DNA from: Flavisolibacter ginsenosidimutans
GTDB taxonomy: Bacteria > Bacteroidota > Bacteroidia > Chitinophagales > Chitinophagaceae
DNA: 64,000 nucleotides
Direction of reading: 5' to 3'
Assembly: GCF_007970805.1 (NCBI RefSeq)
Contig: NZ_CP042433.1
Coordinates: 1 to 64,000, forward strand
This document shows positions 1 to 10,263 of the stretch, piece after piece. Position numbers and translations under genes: made by a program. How positions within the stretch are numbered: position 1 is the first letter of the stretch; the number at the start of each line of letters is the position of its first letter. A model generated the notes under the pieces. That model did no database searches and had not been told where the DNA came from. It worked only from the letters and a program-made list of their open reading frames with translations.

Positions 1-486
1 ATAGATAGAATCATTTAATAAAGACTTTACATCAAACAATAATGGTTTCATAAAGGCTTAAAATGTTTTCAAATTTAATTTTTTTAAGCATAAAGATCCC
101 TGAAGCCTTCTACCATTGCGAATAGACAAAACAGTTTTTTATGGTTATTCGTCATAAAAAATTTATACGGTTGTCATTTGGAAAATGATAAAATACTTTC
201 AGCATTGGACAAACTGAGTAAAATAATTACGCATCGGCTCTTCTACATTTGTTTAGAAGCAGAGCCGCAAATAATTTGGTTACAATTAATAAACTAACAG
301 TTCAAAAGGCACATGATTGTGTTGAAATATTAAGTCGATTCTAGTTGTTCAAGGGATTTTATCCAGAGCCCAACAAATTTGCCAGACGTCTTCAAAAGGA
401 ATCCCATTCATCCTATTAATTGAACTCAAATGCTATTAATTCACAGGTTGTAAAATTTTTTACGATAAATTTTTAAACCATGTATT
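1..486. other. AT-rich non-coding leader upstream of susC
   Basis: No open reading frame of credible length or coding character lies here on either strand, and stops are frequent in all frames. The stretch is very AT-rich with several A and T runs. It presumably carries the promoter of the susC/susD pair, but I cannot place a convincing Bacteroidota -33/-7 pair, and I see no strong hairpin or repeat. Confidence 0.5.
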
Positions 487-3400
487 ATGAAAGAATTATT
501 TACACTACTTAATTTTTTTTTCTCGTGGCTTGGTTCAAAAAAAATTAGGATGTCTAAAAAAAATCTTTTTGTTTATTTCTTCATTTTAGCACTTTCAACC
601 ACGGCTCTGGCTCAGCATTCCGTTACAGGTACGGTCAGGGACTTAAAAGGAGAGCCACTATCAGGAGTTAGCATTAATGTAAAAAATTCCTCTATCGGAA
701 CAACATCTGATAAAAACGGCAGTTATTCCATTTCAGTACTTGACCAAAATAGTGCATTGATATTTAGTATGATTGGATTTACTACTCAAGAAATTAATTT
801 GAATGGACGAGCATCTGTTGATCTCACGCTGGCGGGAAAAACGTCAAATCTAAATGAAGTAATCATAACAGGTTATAAGACACAGGACCGGACAACTCTT
901 ACTACATCTATCTCAAAACTGGACATAAAGGTTTTGGAAAATATCCCTTTCCAGAACCTTGCAACTGGTATGCAGGGTACTATGGCGGGTGTAGTCGTAC
1001 AAACAACCAGCGGTCAACCGGGTGCTGCTCCGCGGGTTATAATACGTGGAGGCACGTCCATTAATAATCCTAATGGTTCATCTCCCCTATATATTGTTGA
1101 TGGAGTGATCCGCGATCTTAATGATCTTTCACCGGATGATGTGGAATCTATTCAGGTTTTGAAGGATGCAGCGGCGACTTCTCTCTATGGTGCCAGAGGG
1201 TCGAATGGTGTGGTATTGGTGAAAACGAAATCAGGAAAGCCTGGTAAAACCCAGGTGACTTATAAATATGATTTTGTGAATTCTGAAACCATGCATACTT
1301 ATGAGTTTCCTTCAGCAAGAGATTACATCGAAACAACCAGAAGAGGATTCATGGCATCAGCTGTATTTGTTCCGATTAGGTTAACTAATCTGGGTCCTAC
1401 TGTTACCGCTTCAGCAGGCGTAGGGAATGATTTAACAAAGAATACTTTGTGGACACCTCAATACCTTACACCTCAGAATCAGTATAAATTGAACGAAGGC
1501 TGGGAGTCAATGACCGATCCATTTGATCCCACCAAAACAATCATTTTTAAGGATACCGATTTTCAACCGTTGTTATATCAAAAAGGGAAGTCACATAATC
1601 ATTATATATCTGTGTCAGGGGGTAACGATCGAGCAACCTTTAATATGGGCGCTGGATATATGTACGCTCAAGGAGTTATTAAAACAAGCGATTATAACAG
1701 AACAACATTTAACCTGAACGGAGATTTGAAAGCGAATGATAAATTATCATTTACAGGCAGGGTGGGATATCAGCGTAGTGGCGATAATCACATTGCCCCT
1801 GTTGGAAACAATGCCTCTTCAAAGATATACAGCGCTGCCTCACACTGCAAAATATCGTTTTGAAGACGGAACAATTGCACCGGGTTTTAATACTTCCTGG
1901 GCAATCCGGATTATTACCTTCCCATATGGGATAATAAGGGAGATGAATTAACAAATGATAGATTAACGTTGTCCATCGGCTCACACTTTGAGATTTTGCC
2001 TGGCCTTTCTTTTGATCCACTTGCGTCATTGTATATTAATACTAGCAATACAAACACTTTTTTACCTCAGTACTATAATGGAACTGCGCTGATCACCACA
2101 AGGGTGATGTCCGCTGGTTACAATTCGTTTAGACAAAAACAGGTTGATGCAATATTCAATTACAAAATGCAGTTTCACCGTGAGCACAGTATAAGTGCAT
2201 TAGCAGGCTTTGCGTATGTTGGAAGTAAAACTTATAATCTCTCCGCTTCAGGGCAGGGTGCCGCAACAGATAATATTCAAACCTTGAATGCTGCAACAAC
2301 GCGTAATTCAATTAGCAGCGCAGTTAGTGAAAGGCTTATATTATCATACCTGTATAATATTGATTATAATTTCAGGCAAAAGTATCTACTTACAATTAAC
2401 GGCCGATATGATGGCGCTTCCAATTTAGGTGAAAAGCACCAGTGGGGATTTTTTCCCCGGAATATCAGGCGGATGGAATATATACAAGGAAGATTTTTGG
2501 AAAGCACTGGCTATTCATGACAAGTTACGTTTGAAGTTAAGAGCAAGTTATGGTGTAAATGGAAATCTCGGACTTCTGGGAGATTACACAGCACAGGGTA
2601 GTTATGCTTCAGGAGCAGTTTATGGTGGAGCCTCAGCCATTCAAAATACAGTTTTGCCAAATGCAGATCTAAGATGGGAACAATCGAAAACGCTGGACTT
2701 TGGAGCGGATATCGGTATTTTTAATAGTAGGGTTAATATATTATTCGATGTATTCAGAAGGGTAACTGATAATCTTGTAACCACGTTGAATTTGCCGCCG
2801 TCCACAGGCTTTGGAAGTATTTTGACAAACTATGGCAGTTTGGAAGGTAAAGGAATTGAGCTGGAATTAAACGGAAGATTTTTTCCGGCATCTTCTGCTT
2901 TTCAATGGGAAACGGCTATAACTTTTACAAAAACAAAAAACAAGATATTAAAGTTACCCTTTAACGGCGTGGAAAAAAATAGGGTGGGTGGAGAATTGTT
3001 ATGGGATGCATCCACAAAATCATATGTATGGAAAGGAGGACTGCAGGAAGGTGGAACCATTGGAGAGTTGTTTGCTTACAAAGCCCTAGGAGTTTACGCG
3101 ACAGATGCAGATGCAGCCGCTGGTCCCCAGGATCTTGCTTACGTAAATGGAGTTGCCAACAATTTTAAAAGAAGCGGCGGGGATGTTATTTGGCAGGATA
3201 CAGATGGTAACGGGACCATCGATGCAAGGGACCGCGTATATATCGGCAACATTTATCCTACAATGTTTGGCGGAATACATAATTATTTCACTTATAAAAA
3301 CATCAGCTTAACCGTACGAATGGATTATACATTAGGCCACAGTATTGAAGATCAGCTTTCCAAAACATTTGATCAAAATGGTGCAGGTGATATAAGTATG

Positions 3401-3748
3401 ACAATTAATATGGTTAAAAATGGATGGAAAAAACAGGGAGATGTTACTACTGTTCCTCAATATATGTGGCTTGACCCAAAGCAAAATATAGGAAGGGGTT
3501 CCAGCGCGTATTTTCTAAAAGGTGACTTTCTAGCTTTAAGGGAAATTACGTTGAGTTATACCGTACCAGCAAGCGTGATGAAAAAAGTTGGAATGAATAG
3601 TTTGCGGTTAAATCTTACGGGTAACAACCTTCACTATTTTTCGAAAGCAGGCCTTCTCGGAGGCGTGGTTCCAGAGGACGGGGGGGTAGATAACGGACGT
3701 TATCCATTATCACGAAATTTTATTTTCGGGGCAAGTCTTTCGTTCTAA
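487..3748 (+). pseudogene. SusC/RagA-type TonB-dependent transporter, broken by three frameshifts
   Basis: This is an outer-membrane channel of the SusC family, which imports glycan oligomers with TonB energy together with its SusD lipoprotein. A signal peptide (hydrophobic stretch ending in TALAQ) is followed by a carboxypeptidase-regulatory-like domain (about residues 45-125), a plug domain, and a beta-barrel ending in an aromatic residue (GASLSF). The start may instead be the ATG at 550, which puts the signal peptide at the N-terminus. The reading frame is lost three times: frame 1 moves to frame 2 near 1810-1840, returns to frame 1 near 1900 (a GGGG run apparently short by one G), and moves to frame 2 again near 2440-2457 (within GGGGATTTTTTCCCC). 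Each break lies between segments that read continuously as SusC, for example LPHTAKYRFEDG, then GNPDYYLP, then FFPGISGGWN. Restored length would be about 1086 residues, normal for SusC. It is either a young pseudogene or a run of sequencing errors. The next gene is its SusD partner. Confidence 0.85.
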
Positions 3749-3766
3749 TTTAATCAATCACTCATC

Positions 3767-5272
3767 ATGAAAAAATTATTTGTAATACTGTCTTTTGCAG
3801 GATTTATTTCTATAGCTGTTTCATCGTGCAATAAAAAATTAACAATCGAACCAATAAGCTCTATTACGGCAGCTTCATTCTGGAAAAATGAAAATGATGC
3901 GCAGGCGGGCCTAACAGCTATGTATGTCGGACTAAGGTCTCAGGCAGGGCTTTCGGGTTCTTTTCAATACAATAATTATTTTTTGGGGGAGGCTAGAAGT
4001 GAGATCATGACTTATGGGACAGCAGGTTCGACAGGCTTCGATATTTATTACCAAAACAGCTTAACTGCTAATAACGCTGGTCCATCATGGGTGGGATATT
4101 ATTCGATCATAAATGCAGCAAACTTGGTATTAAAATATGTACCCGACATAACGTTTCAGTCAGGTGCTGTTAAAAATAATCTTTTGGCACAAGCTTATAC
4201 CATGCGTGCATACGTCTATTTCATTATGGTCAGGACCTGGGGCGACCTTATCATAAGGACGGAGCCAATGGAATCATTTAATCCGGAAGAAGTCCAGAAG
4301 GAAAGGTCTCCAAAAGAAGAAGTTTTTAAATTAATAAAAGCCGACTTGGAAAAAGCACTTCAGCTTTTTCCAGATAATAGTTTTCCAGCAGGAAGATTTC
4401 GCTGGTCAAAACCTGCGTCTAATTCTCTTAAAGCGGAGGTTTATTTATGGACCGGCAAGCTTTTAAACGGGGGCTCGCAAGATTTCACGACTGCCCTCAC
4501 TGCACTTAATGATGTACAAACTGCTTCCAGCTTGTCGTTACTTCCAAATTTCGCTGATGTATTTGACTATAATAAAAAGGGAAACAATGAAATCATAATG
4601 AGTATAAGATTGGCTGATGGAGAGGGTGTACAAGGATATACAGGCCTTATGTATGGCTTCATTGTTCCCGCCTGTACACCCCAGGCCACCAAGGATCTGC
4701 TAGGGATAACAACAGGTACTAATTCAAACCATGCCTGGCAATTATCTCCAGCGGCAAGGAATGCATTTACGAATGATGATCTGAGGAAAGCTGCAACATA
4801 CGTGGATCTGTATACGTATAATTCTTCGTGTGCACAAACAGGATATCTAGCGACAATTACATTAAAATTCAGGGGAACAGTAATTGGCGGGGTCAGGTGG
4901 TTTTATGATGATATTATTCTTTATAGGTATGCAGATATTTTATTATTGAAGGCTGAGGCAAAAAATGCTTTAGGCCAGGATCCAACACCGGAAATGAACA
5001 TGGTCAGGCAAAGAGCGTACGGTTCAAATTTTTCTGCCCATTCTTTTGTAAATGGAACAAAGAATCAGAATGACGATGCTATTTTGAAAGAAAGATTATT
5101 GGAGCTAATGGTCGAGGGTAAGCGTTGGTGGGACCTTGTTCGTTTTGGGAAAGCATTTCAGTTAGTTCCATCGCTACAGAGTAGGGCAGGGCAGGATTAC
5201 TTACTCTTGTTTCCCATATCAAATGCAGTGCTGGCAGTGGAAACTAAAGTCAAACAGAATCCGGGTTATTAA
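3767..5272 (+). CDS. SusD/RagB-family glycan-binding lipoprotein
   Basis: This 501-residue protein is a surface lipoprotein that captures the ligand above the SusC channel. The N-terminus (MKKLFVILSFAGF) leads to a lipobox around ISIAVSSC, so the mature protein starts at a lipidated Cys near residue 20. A SusD N-terminal TPR-like region is visible (AQAYTMRAYVYFIMVRTWGDL, read in part), and the family C-terminal signature is present as YADILLLKAEAKNALG followed by MVEGKRWWDLVRFGK. It begins 18 bases after the susC stop, so the two are almost certainly co-transcribed. The gene is intact although its SusC partner is frameshifted. Family assignment is secure; the glycan cannot be predicted from sequence. 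Confidence 0.95.
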   Translation: MKKLFVILSFAGFISIAVSSCNKKLTIEPISSITAASFWKNENDAQAGLTAMYVGLRSQAGLSGSFQYNNYFLGEARSEIMTYGTAGSTGFDIYYQNSLTANNAGPSWVGYYSIINAANLVLKYVPDITFQSGAVKNNLLAQAYTMRAYVYFIMVRTWGDLIIRTEPMESFNPEEVQKERSPKEEVFKLIKADLEKALQLFPDNSFPAGRFRWSKPASNSLKAEVYLWTGKLLNGGSQDFTTALTALNDVQTASSLSLLPNFADVFDYNKKGNNEIIMSIRLADGEGVQGYTGLMYGFIVPACTPQATKDLLGITTGTNSNHAWQLSPAARNAFTNDDLRKAATYVDLYTYNSSCAQTGYLATITLKFRGTVIGGVRWFYDDIILYRYADILLLKAEAKNALGQDPTPEMNMVRQRAYGSNFSAHSFVNGTKNQNDDAILKERLLELMVEGKRWWDLVRFGKAFQLVPSLQSRAGQDYLLLFPISNAVLAVETKVKQNPGY

Positions 5273-5574
5273 AATGATGAAAAAAAATTCAGAGTTGTTT
5301 TTATCGAATAAAGCCGCCCAATAATATATTAATTATTTGAATACAATTCAGTTCAATCGTGTCATTAGGTTTGCGACTGTGTTACATTAAGATATTTGAT
5401 GAAGGGATTAAAGAAACGTTCAAAATAGTATTGACTATTGGTAAATTTCGTAGTGTTTATGGCATCTTAGGCTTTTAATTTTACGTTAGCCTTACAAGCA
5501 TTATTCCGGCGCAGATTTTTTAAAAATTGAGAAATCATTTTCCCGGATTATTTTTTTTCATTAAAACATAAAAA
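5273..5574. other. Non-coding gap between susD and the aminotransferase operon
   Basis: There is no coding potential on either strand in these 302 bases. The stretch is AT-rich. It contains a short sequence TTTGAATAC near 5336-5345 that resembles one half of the palindrome found at 17977-18000, but the second half is not conserved, so I do not call it an operator. The downstream operon probably has its own promoter here. Confidence 0.4.
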
Positions 5575-6909
5575 ATGAATTCCTGGCCGAAATCATCGGG
5601 CATATTAAAAGATAATGAACAGTGGATACCGGGAGGGGTTGTATCGCTGAACCGTAAATCGGATCCCAATATTTGTTTTACTAAAGGAAAAGGGAGCCAC
5701 GTTTGGGATATAGACGGGAATGAATATATTGATTACCAGTCGGGGTTTGCGGCTGCATTTCTTGGGCACAATGATCCGGACGTTAATGCTGCGGTAAGCA
5801 ATGCTATCGTTGATAATAGAATTTTGATGGGGGCCGGCCCTACAGATAATGAAGGAAAATTTGCCGAACTATTTTGTAAATGCGTTCCATCCGTTGAAAA
5901 AATTCAAATTACAACAACCGGTTCCGAAGCTACTTACCATGCGATAAGAATTGCCCGTGCTGTAACACGCCGTGATCACATCATAATAATACAGGGTGGG
6001 TACAACGGATGGCACAATGATGTGGCAGCAAATGTCATCAGTACAATCAATGATGTTGGGCCAAGGGTAAGCCCTGGCGAATACCCTTTTGATTCACTGT
6101 CTGCCGGAATACCAAATGTTCATAAATCATTGGTCCATATTATCAATTTCAATGATCCGGATTCTGTGCTTTATGTGATAAAACGGTACCCCGTTGCATG
6201 TATAATACTGGAACCCATCCTGCAAAATATTGGAATCGTTAAACCAGCCGAAGGTTATCTTGAATGGTTAAGGAAAACAGCAGATGAAAATAATTTTCTT
6301 CTCATTTTCGATGAGGTTAAGACAGGGTTCCGGCATGCATTGGGAGGATATCAGAGTCTTTGCGGAGTAACTCCAGACCTCAGTTCATTTGGAAAGGCAA
6401 TAGCAAATGGATATCCGATGGGGGTTATTGGCGGCAAAAAAATGTACATGGATTACTTTATACATCCTGATAAGGAATACCGTGCACTCATCGCCGGCAC
6501 TTTCAATGCACATCCCATCACAACAGTCGCAGCTTTAGCCTGTCTTGAAAAACTTTCATCAACTGAGTTTGGGGTTTATGAACATGTGGAAAAGCTGGGA
6601 GCCATGTTAGATAAAGGATTTAATGAAATTTTTCAAAAATTAGATACACCCTTTTTTATTGCACGCCAGGGGTCTGCTTTCTGTGTGTACTTTATGGATC
6701 ATGCTCCGTTGGATTTTCATGATATTGCTCTGAATAATAATTTTTTACTCGATAAGGAATACCGCATTAATTTGATCCAAAGAGGGATTTATCAATTCCC
6801 GTTACCTATTAAGCAGGGAAGCATTTCATTTGCCCACTCAGTTTTGGATATTGAAAAGACATTGGAACAAACAAAAGAGGTTGTATCCATTTTAAATGGA
6901 AAAATCTAA
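5575..6909 (+). CDS. Class III PLP-dependent aminotransferase (glutamate-1-semialdehyde aminomutase-like)
   Basis: This is a 444-residue cytosolic enzyme of the class III aminotransferase family, which moves an amino group between an amine and an oxo compound using pyridoxal phosphate. The fold markers are in order: TTTGSEAT (113-120, phosphate cup), YNGWHND (143-149, ring-stacking region), FDEVKTG (245-251, with Asp246 contacting the PLP nitrogen) and SFGKAIANG (271-279, with Lys274 the predicted Schiff-base lysine). It most resembles the hemL-like branch, but its neighbours are catabolic (dehydratase, SDR, amidohydrolase, symporter) rather than haem genes. A role in removing or relocating the amino group of a sugar-like or amino-alcohol substrate is therefore more likely. 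It is the first gene of a five-gene + strand run, with 5 bases before the next start. Substrate unknown. Confidence 0.85.
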   Translation: MNSWPKSSGILKDNEQWIPGGVVSLNRKSDPNICFTKGKGSHVWDIDGNEYIDYQSGFAAAFLGHNDPDVNAAVSNAIVDNRILMGAGPTDNEGKFAELFCKCVPSVEKIQITTTGSEATYHAIRIARAVTRRDHIIIIQGGYNGWHNDVAANVISTINDVGPRVSPGEYPFDSLSAGIPNVHKSLVHIINFNDPDSVLYVIKRYPVACIILEPILQNIGIVKPAEGYLEWLRKTADENNFLLIFDEVKTGFRHALGGYQSLCGVTPDLSSFGKAIANGYPMGVIGGKKMYMDYFIHPDKEYRALIAGTFNAHPITTVAALACLEKLSSTEFGVYEHVEKLGAMLDKGFNEIFQKLDTPFFIARQGSAFCVYFMDHAPLDFHDIALNNNFLLDKEYRINLIQRGIYQFPLPIKQGSISFAHSVLDIEKTLEQTKEVVSILNGKI

Positions 6910-6914
6910 CAAAA

Positions 6915-8093
6915 ATGAAGATCACTTCTATAGAAACATTTGTCTGCAACGCCAGGATGCGCAACTGGATTTTTGTAAAAGTAGTGACAGACCAACCGGG
7001 ATTGTGGGGCTGGGGTGAAGCAACGCTGGAATGGCATACCCGGTCGGTTATTGGGGCAATTGAAGATATCTCGGAGTTAATTGTTGGTGAAGACCCTACC
7101 CGGATCGAGTATATCTGGCAAATGATGTATCGGCAGCATTTCTGGCATGGCAATAATGTTGTACGCGGCACGGCTATGAGTGGTATTGATATCGCCTTAT
7201 GGGATATTGCCGGAAAGATTCATAATGTACCCTGTCATCAGCTATGGGGCGGTCGGGTGAGGGATTATATAAGATTGTACTGTCACCTTGGTGGCGGTAA
7301 GATGGAAGACTTTTATCAAACGCAGGCCGACGATGCAAATCGGTTTGCAGAACTTGCTTTGTCTGCTGTGGAAGAAGGATTCACTGCCTTTAAATCCATG
7401 GCGGTACCCGGCACAATGCCACTTGAAGGGCTTCGTCCGGTGAAATATGCTGAGGCATGTGTGAAAGCCATGCGTGAAGCTGTAGGAGATGATATTGATA
7501 TTATGGTTGATTGCCATGCAAGACCGTCACCTGCCATGGGCCTTCAATTTGCCAAAGCGCTTGAACCTTATGGATTGTATTTTTTTGAGGAGCCTTGCTG
7601 GCCGGAAGTTATGGATGATATTGCTCAGATCCAGCGGTCGGTTAAAACTCCCATTGCCACGGGAGAACGGTTGGTTGGCATTCATGCTTTTCGTGAAGTA
7701 TTCGAGAAAAGAGCTGCAAGTGTGATTCAGCCAGATATTACCCATTGTGGTGGTTTAAGTGAGGTAAGGCGTATAGCAGCAATGGCAGAAGCCTACCGGG
7801 TATCCGTTGCACCCCATAACCCCCAGGGGCCGGTAAGTACGGCTGCTTCAATTGAATTTGGATTTTCTTCGACGTCTTATGTTATTTGTGAGAATGTACA
7901 TAATGATGTTCCCTGGCGTAGCGATGTGGTTACAGAAAGTTATTCTGTAGAAAAGAAAGGAAGAAAAGTTGGACCTAATGTAAAGCCAGGCATAGGTATC
8001 GAAATAAATGAAAAGGAGGTAAAAAAACATCCATTCCAACAAGAAGTTTTACAGCGGATATTTTATGAGGATGGAAGTGTGGGTGATTGGTAA
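6915..8093 (+). CDS. Enolase-superfamily sugar-acid dehydratase (mandelate racemase/galactonate dehydratase-like)
   Basis: This 392-residue protein belongs to the mandelate racemase/muconate lactonising group, which abstracts a proton next to a carboxylate and usually dehydrates an aldonic acid. The N-terminal capping domain (about 1-120) has WGWGEATLE, and the barrel carries the three metal ligands Asp199 (in VDCHAR), Glu225 (in FFEEP) and Glu251 (in ATGER). His201 and His301 (in APHNPQGP) sit where the catalytic acid and base of galactonate dehydratases are found. It differs clearly from the dgoD-like gene at 54981-56129, so a different acid substrate is likely. It lies between the aminotransferase and an SDR and probably shares their transcript. 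Confidence 0.85.
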   Translation: MKITSIETFVCNARMRNWIFVKVVTDQPGLWGWGEATLEWHTRSVIGAIEDISELIVGEDPTRIEYIWQMMYRQHFWHGNNVVRGTAMSGIDIALWDIAGKIHNVPCHQLWGGRVRDYIRLYCHLGGGKMEDFYQTQADDANRFAELALSAVEEGFTAFKSMAVPGTMPLEGLRPVKYAEACVKAMREAVGDDIDIMVDCHARPSPAMGLQFAKALEPYGLYFFEEPCWPEVMDDIAQIQRSVKTPIATGERLVGIHAFREVFEKRAASVIQPDITHCGGLSEVRRIAAMAEAYRVSVAPHNPQGPVSTAASIEFGFSSTSYVICENVHNDVPWRSDVVTESYSVEKKGRKVGPNVKPGIGIEINEKEVKKHPFQQEVLQRIFYEDGSVGDW

Positions 8094-8109
8094 TTGTAAA
8101 TAATTCTTG

Positions 8110-8877
8110 ATGGAAAAATTATTTGTAAATAAAATGGTAGTGATTAGCGGCGGTATGGGTGATATTGGGCGTGCTATGGCAATTGAATTTGCAAAACACG
8201 GGTCAAATATTGCGCTTTGTGACTTAAAGCCTGATCATGCTGCTACAGAATTTCTGGATTCTCTTAAACAATATAATGTTTCATGCACCTATGCCCAGGT
8301 GGACGTGACTGATGCTGCGTCAGTTAAAGAGTGGATAGATGCTGTAGAACTAAAACAGGGAATCCCGGAAATTATAATTGCAAATGCAGCAACGGTAACC
8401 CTCGCTTCTTTGTATGAAATCACTCCCGAGGAATGGAACAGGGAATTGCGGGTTAACCTTGATGGTGCATTTCATATAACACAGATCGGCACTGCAAAGT
8501 TGCTGCAACATAAACTACCTGGCAGGGTTGTATTTATAGGAAGTTGGGCCGGATATACGCCGCATCCTCATATCCCTGCCTATTGTGTTTCCAAAGCCGC
8601 AATGCGGATGTTATGTAAATGCATGGCACTTGAACTCGCTCCCCATAATATTCTCGTGAATGAACTTGCTCTCGGATATGTTGCGGCCGGTTTATCCGGA
8701 AACATATGGAAACAAGACTTGGAATTGGAAGAGAAAGCCCGATCCAGGGTACCTGTTCAAAAAGTTATGAGCGCTGAACAGGTGGCATTACAGGTAATTC
8801 AATTGTGTCATCCTGGAAATGAACACATGACCGGCAGCACAATTTTAATGGATGGCGGACTATCACTACTGTCTTAA
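8110..8877 (+). CDS. Short-chain dehydrogenase/reductase (SDR)
   Basis: This 255-residue classical SDR oxidises or reduces a hydroxyl/carbonyl group with NAD(P). The Rossmann glycine motif SGGMGDIG is at 13-20, NANAAT stands in place of the usual NNAG, and the catalytic pair is Tyr158 and Lys162 (YCVSK). The C-terminal MDGG is typical. The ATG at 8110 is preferred over the TTG directly before it. It follows the dehydratase by 16 bases and precedes the ceramidase-like gene by 12. Within this operon it probably acts on the sugar-like intermediate, either before dehydration or after transamination. Exact substrate cannot be told. Confidence 0.88.
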   Translation: MEKLFVNKMVVISGGMGDIGRAMAIEFAKHGSNIALCDLKPDHAATEFLDSLKQYNVSCTYAQVDVTDAASVKEWIDAVELKQGIPEIIIANAATVTLASLYEITPEEWNRELRVNLDGAFHITQIGTAKLLQHKLPGRVVFIGSWAGYTPHPHIPAYCVSKAAMRMLCKCMALELAPHNILVNELALGYVAAGLSGNIWKQDLELEEKARSRVPVQKVMSAEQVALQVIQLCHPGNEHMTGSTILMDGGLSLLS

Positions 8878-8889
8878 TAATATAAATAC

Positions 8890-10263
8890 ATGGTGCTACC
8901 TTCAATACAACATCCTTCTTTCTCAGGGCTTATTGGAATATCAAGTGCAGACATAACTCCGCCGGTGGAAATATATTCGAGGAACTGGGGTGCCTCAGAA
9001 TATGATGTTGCAGAAGGTGTTCATAGTCCCCTTATACTTGTTTGCAATACTTTTCAATCTTCAAAAAATGATAAGCCTCTTGCTCTAATTTCTCTTGATT
9101 TGGGATTTTTTAAGGATTCAGAAGATGAATTATTTCTTCGCAGTGGCGTTTTACAAGCTCTGTCAATGTATCCGGCACAACTAATGATATGCTTCTCCCA
9201 TACGCATGCCGGCCCGGGGCTAACAAGGTCGGACATAGCGAAACCTGGAGGTGATCTTATAACGCCATACTTAGAACAGGTACAGGAAAAAATTATCGTT
9301 GCAATTCAAAAAGCATTAGCAGAAGCGGTTCCTGCAACACTTAGCTGGCAATATGGCAAATGTAATCTTGCAAAGAACAGGGACCTGTTCGAAAAGGAAA
9401 AAAACCGGTTTGTTGTTGGTTTCAACCCTCGTAAAAACAGTGATGAAACACTGCTTGTAGGAAGGATCACAAACGATGAAAATATAATATTGGGAACGAT
9501 AGTGAATTATGCCTGTCATCCGACAACACTTGCATGGGAAAACCGTTTGCTGTCTCCCGATTACGTGGGAGCCATGCGGCAAAAGGTCCAATCAGAAACG
9601 GACGCCCCTTGTTTGTTCCTGCAGGGAGCATCAGGAGAGTTAGCTCCAGCCGAGCAATATACGGGTGATGTAAAAGTTGCAGAGAAACATGGCCGTCAGA
9701 TTGGCTATTCGGTATTAGCTGTACTGGAATCTATGATGGGTCACAACAAACAATTATGCTTTGAGAGGGTAGTAGAGTCTGGCGCACCATTGGCGGTGTG
9801 GAAGCAACGTGATTTTTCGCCTTCAAAAGCAATCTCAGGACAAATAACCTATATAACGATACCTCTTAAATCATTGCCATCACTTGCTGAAATAGATCAA
9901 CAACTAAATGATTGCAGTGACCGTGTGTTGCAGGAAAGATTGTGGAGAAAACGAAATGTCAGAAAAAGTGTTGGCGACGGTGAAAACGCCTCTATGCCAC
10001 TCTGGGTATGGCGGCTTGGCGATTCCCTATTATTCGGACAATCAAATGAGACTTATTCTGATTTTCAACAGCAGTTGCGCAAGGAATTTTATCCGGACGC
10101 TGTAGCTGTAATGAATGTTGTTAACGGGCACATTGGATACTTACCACCAGCTGACCTTTACGATAAGGATATTTACCAGGTATGGCAGTCACCCTTTAAA
10201 GAAGGGTCCCTCGAACTGTTAACCGAAATGGCTATTGATGCTGCAAAAAAAATCAGGAAATGA
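8890..10263 (+). CDS. Neutral/alkaline ceramidase N-terminal-domain amidohydrolase-like protein
   Basis: This 457-residue protein matches the N-terminal domain of neutral/alkaline non-lysosomal ceramidases, zinc amidases that cleave the N-acyl bond of ceramide. Visible family features are GISSADITPP at the N-terminus, the zinc-site CFSHTHAGPG (about residues 98-107), NYACHPTT (about 206-213) and FLQGASGELAP, the counterpart of the ceramidase loop with the catalytic Ser. It has no signal peptide and lacks the separate C-terminal domain of true ceramidases, so a cytosolic substrate other than membrane ceramide is likely. Its stop overlaps the symporter start by 4 bases. Alongside an aminotransferase, it could release the free amine from an N-acyl compound (inference). 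Confidence 0.75.
   Translation: MVLPSIQHPSFSGLIGISSADITPPVEIYSRNWGASEYDVAEGVHSPLILVCNTFQSSKNDKPLALISLDLGFFKDSEDELFLRSGVLQALSMYPAQLMICFSHTHAGPGLTRSDIAKPGGDLITPYLEQVQEKIIVAIQKALAEAVPATLSWQYGKCNLAKNRDLFEKEKNRFVVGFNPRKNSDETLLVGRITNDENIILGTIVNYACHPTTLAWENRLLSPDYVGAMRQKVQSETDAPCLFLQGASGELAPAEQYTGDVKVAEKHGRQIGYSVLAVLESMMGHNKQLCFERVVESGAPLAVWKQRDFSPSKAISGQITYITIPLKSLPSLAEIDQQLNDCSDRVLQERLWRKRNVRKSVGDGENASMPLWVWRLGDSLLFGQSNETYSDFQQQLRKEFYPDAVAVMNVVNGHIGYLPPADLYDKDIYQVWQSPFKEGSLELLTEMAIDAAKKIRK

Noticed and set aside
487..3748. Programmed frameshifting in susC
   Set aside because: Three shifts in both directions without a slippery site and downstream structure fit indels or read errors better. SusC genes are not known to need frameshifting.
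5336..5350. TTTGAATAC as another operator of the lacI regulator
   Set aside because: Only one half-site is conserved and the spacing of the second half is wrong by a base, so chance in AT-rich DNA is likely.
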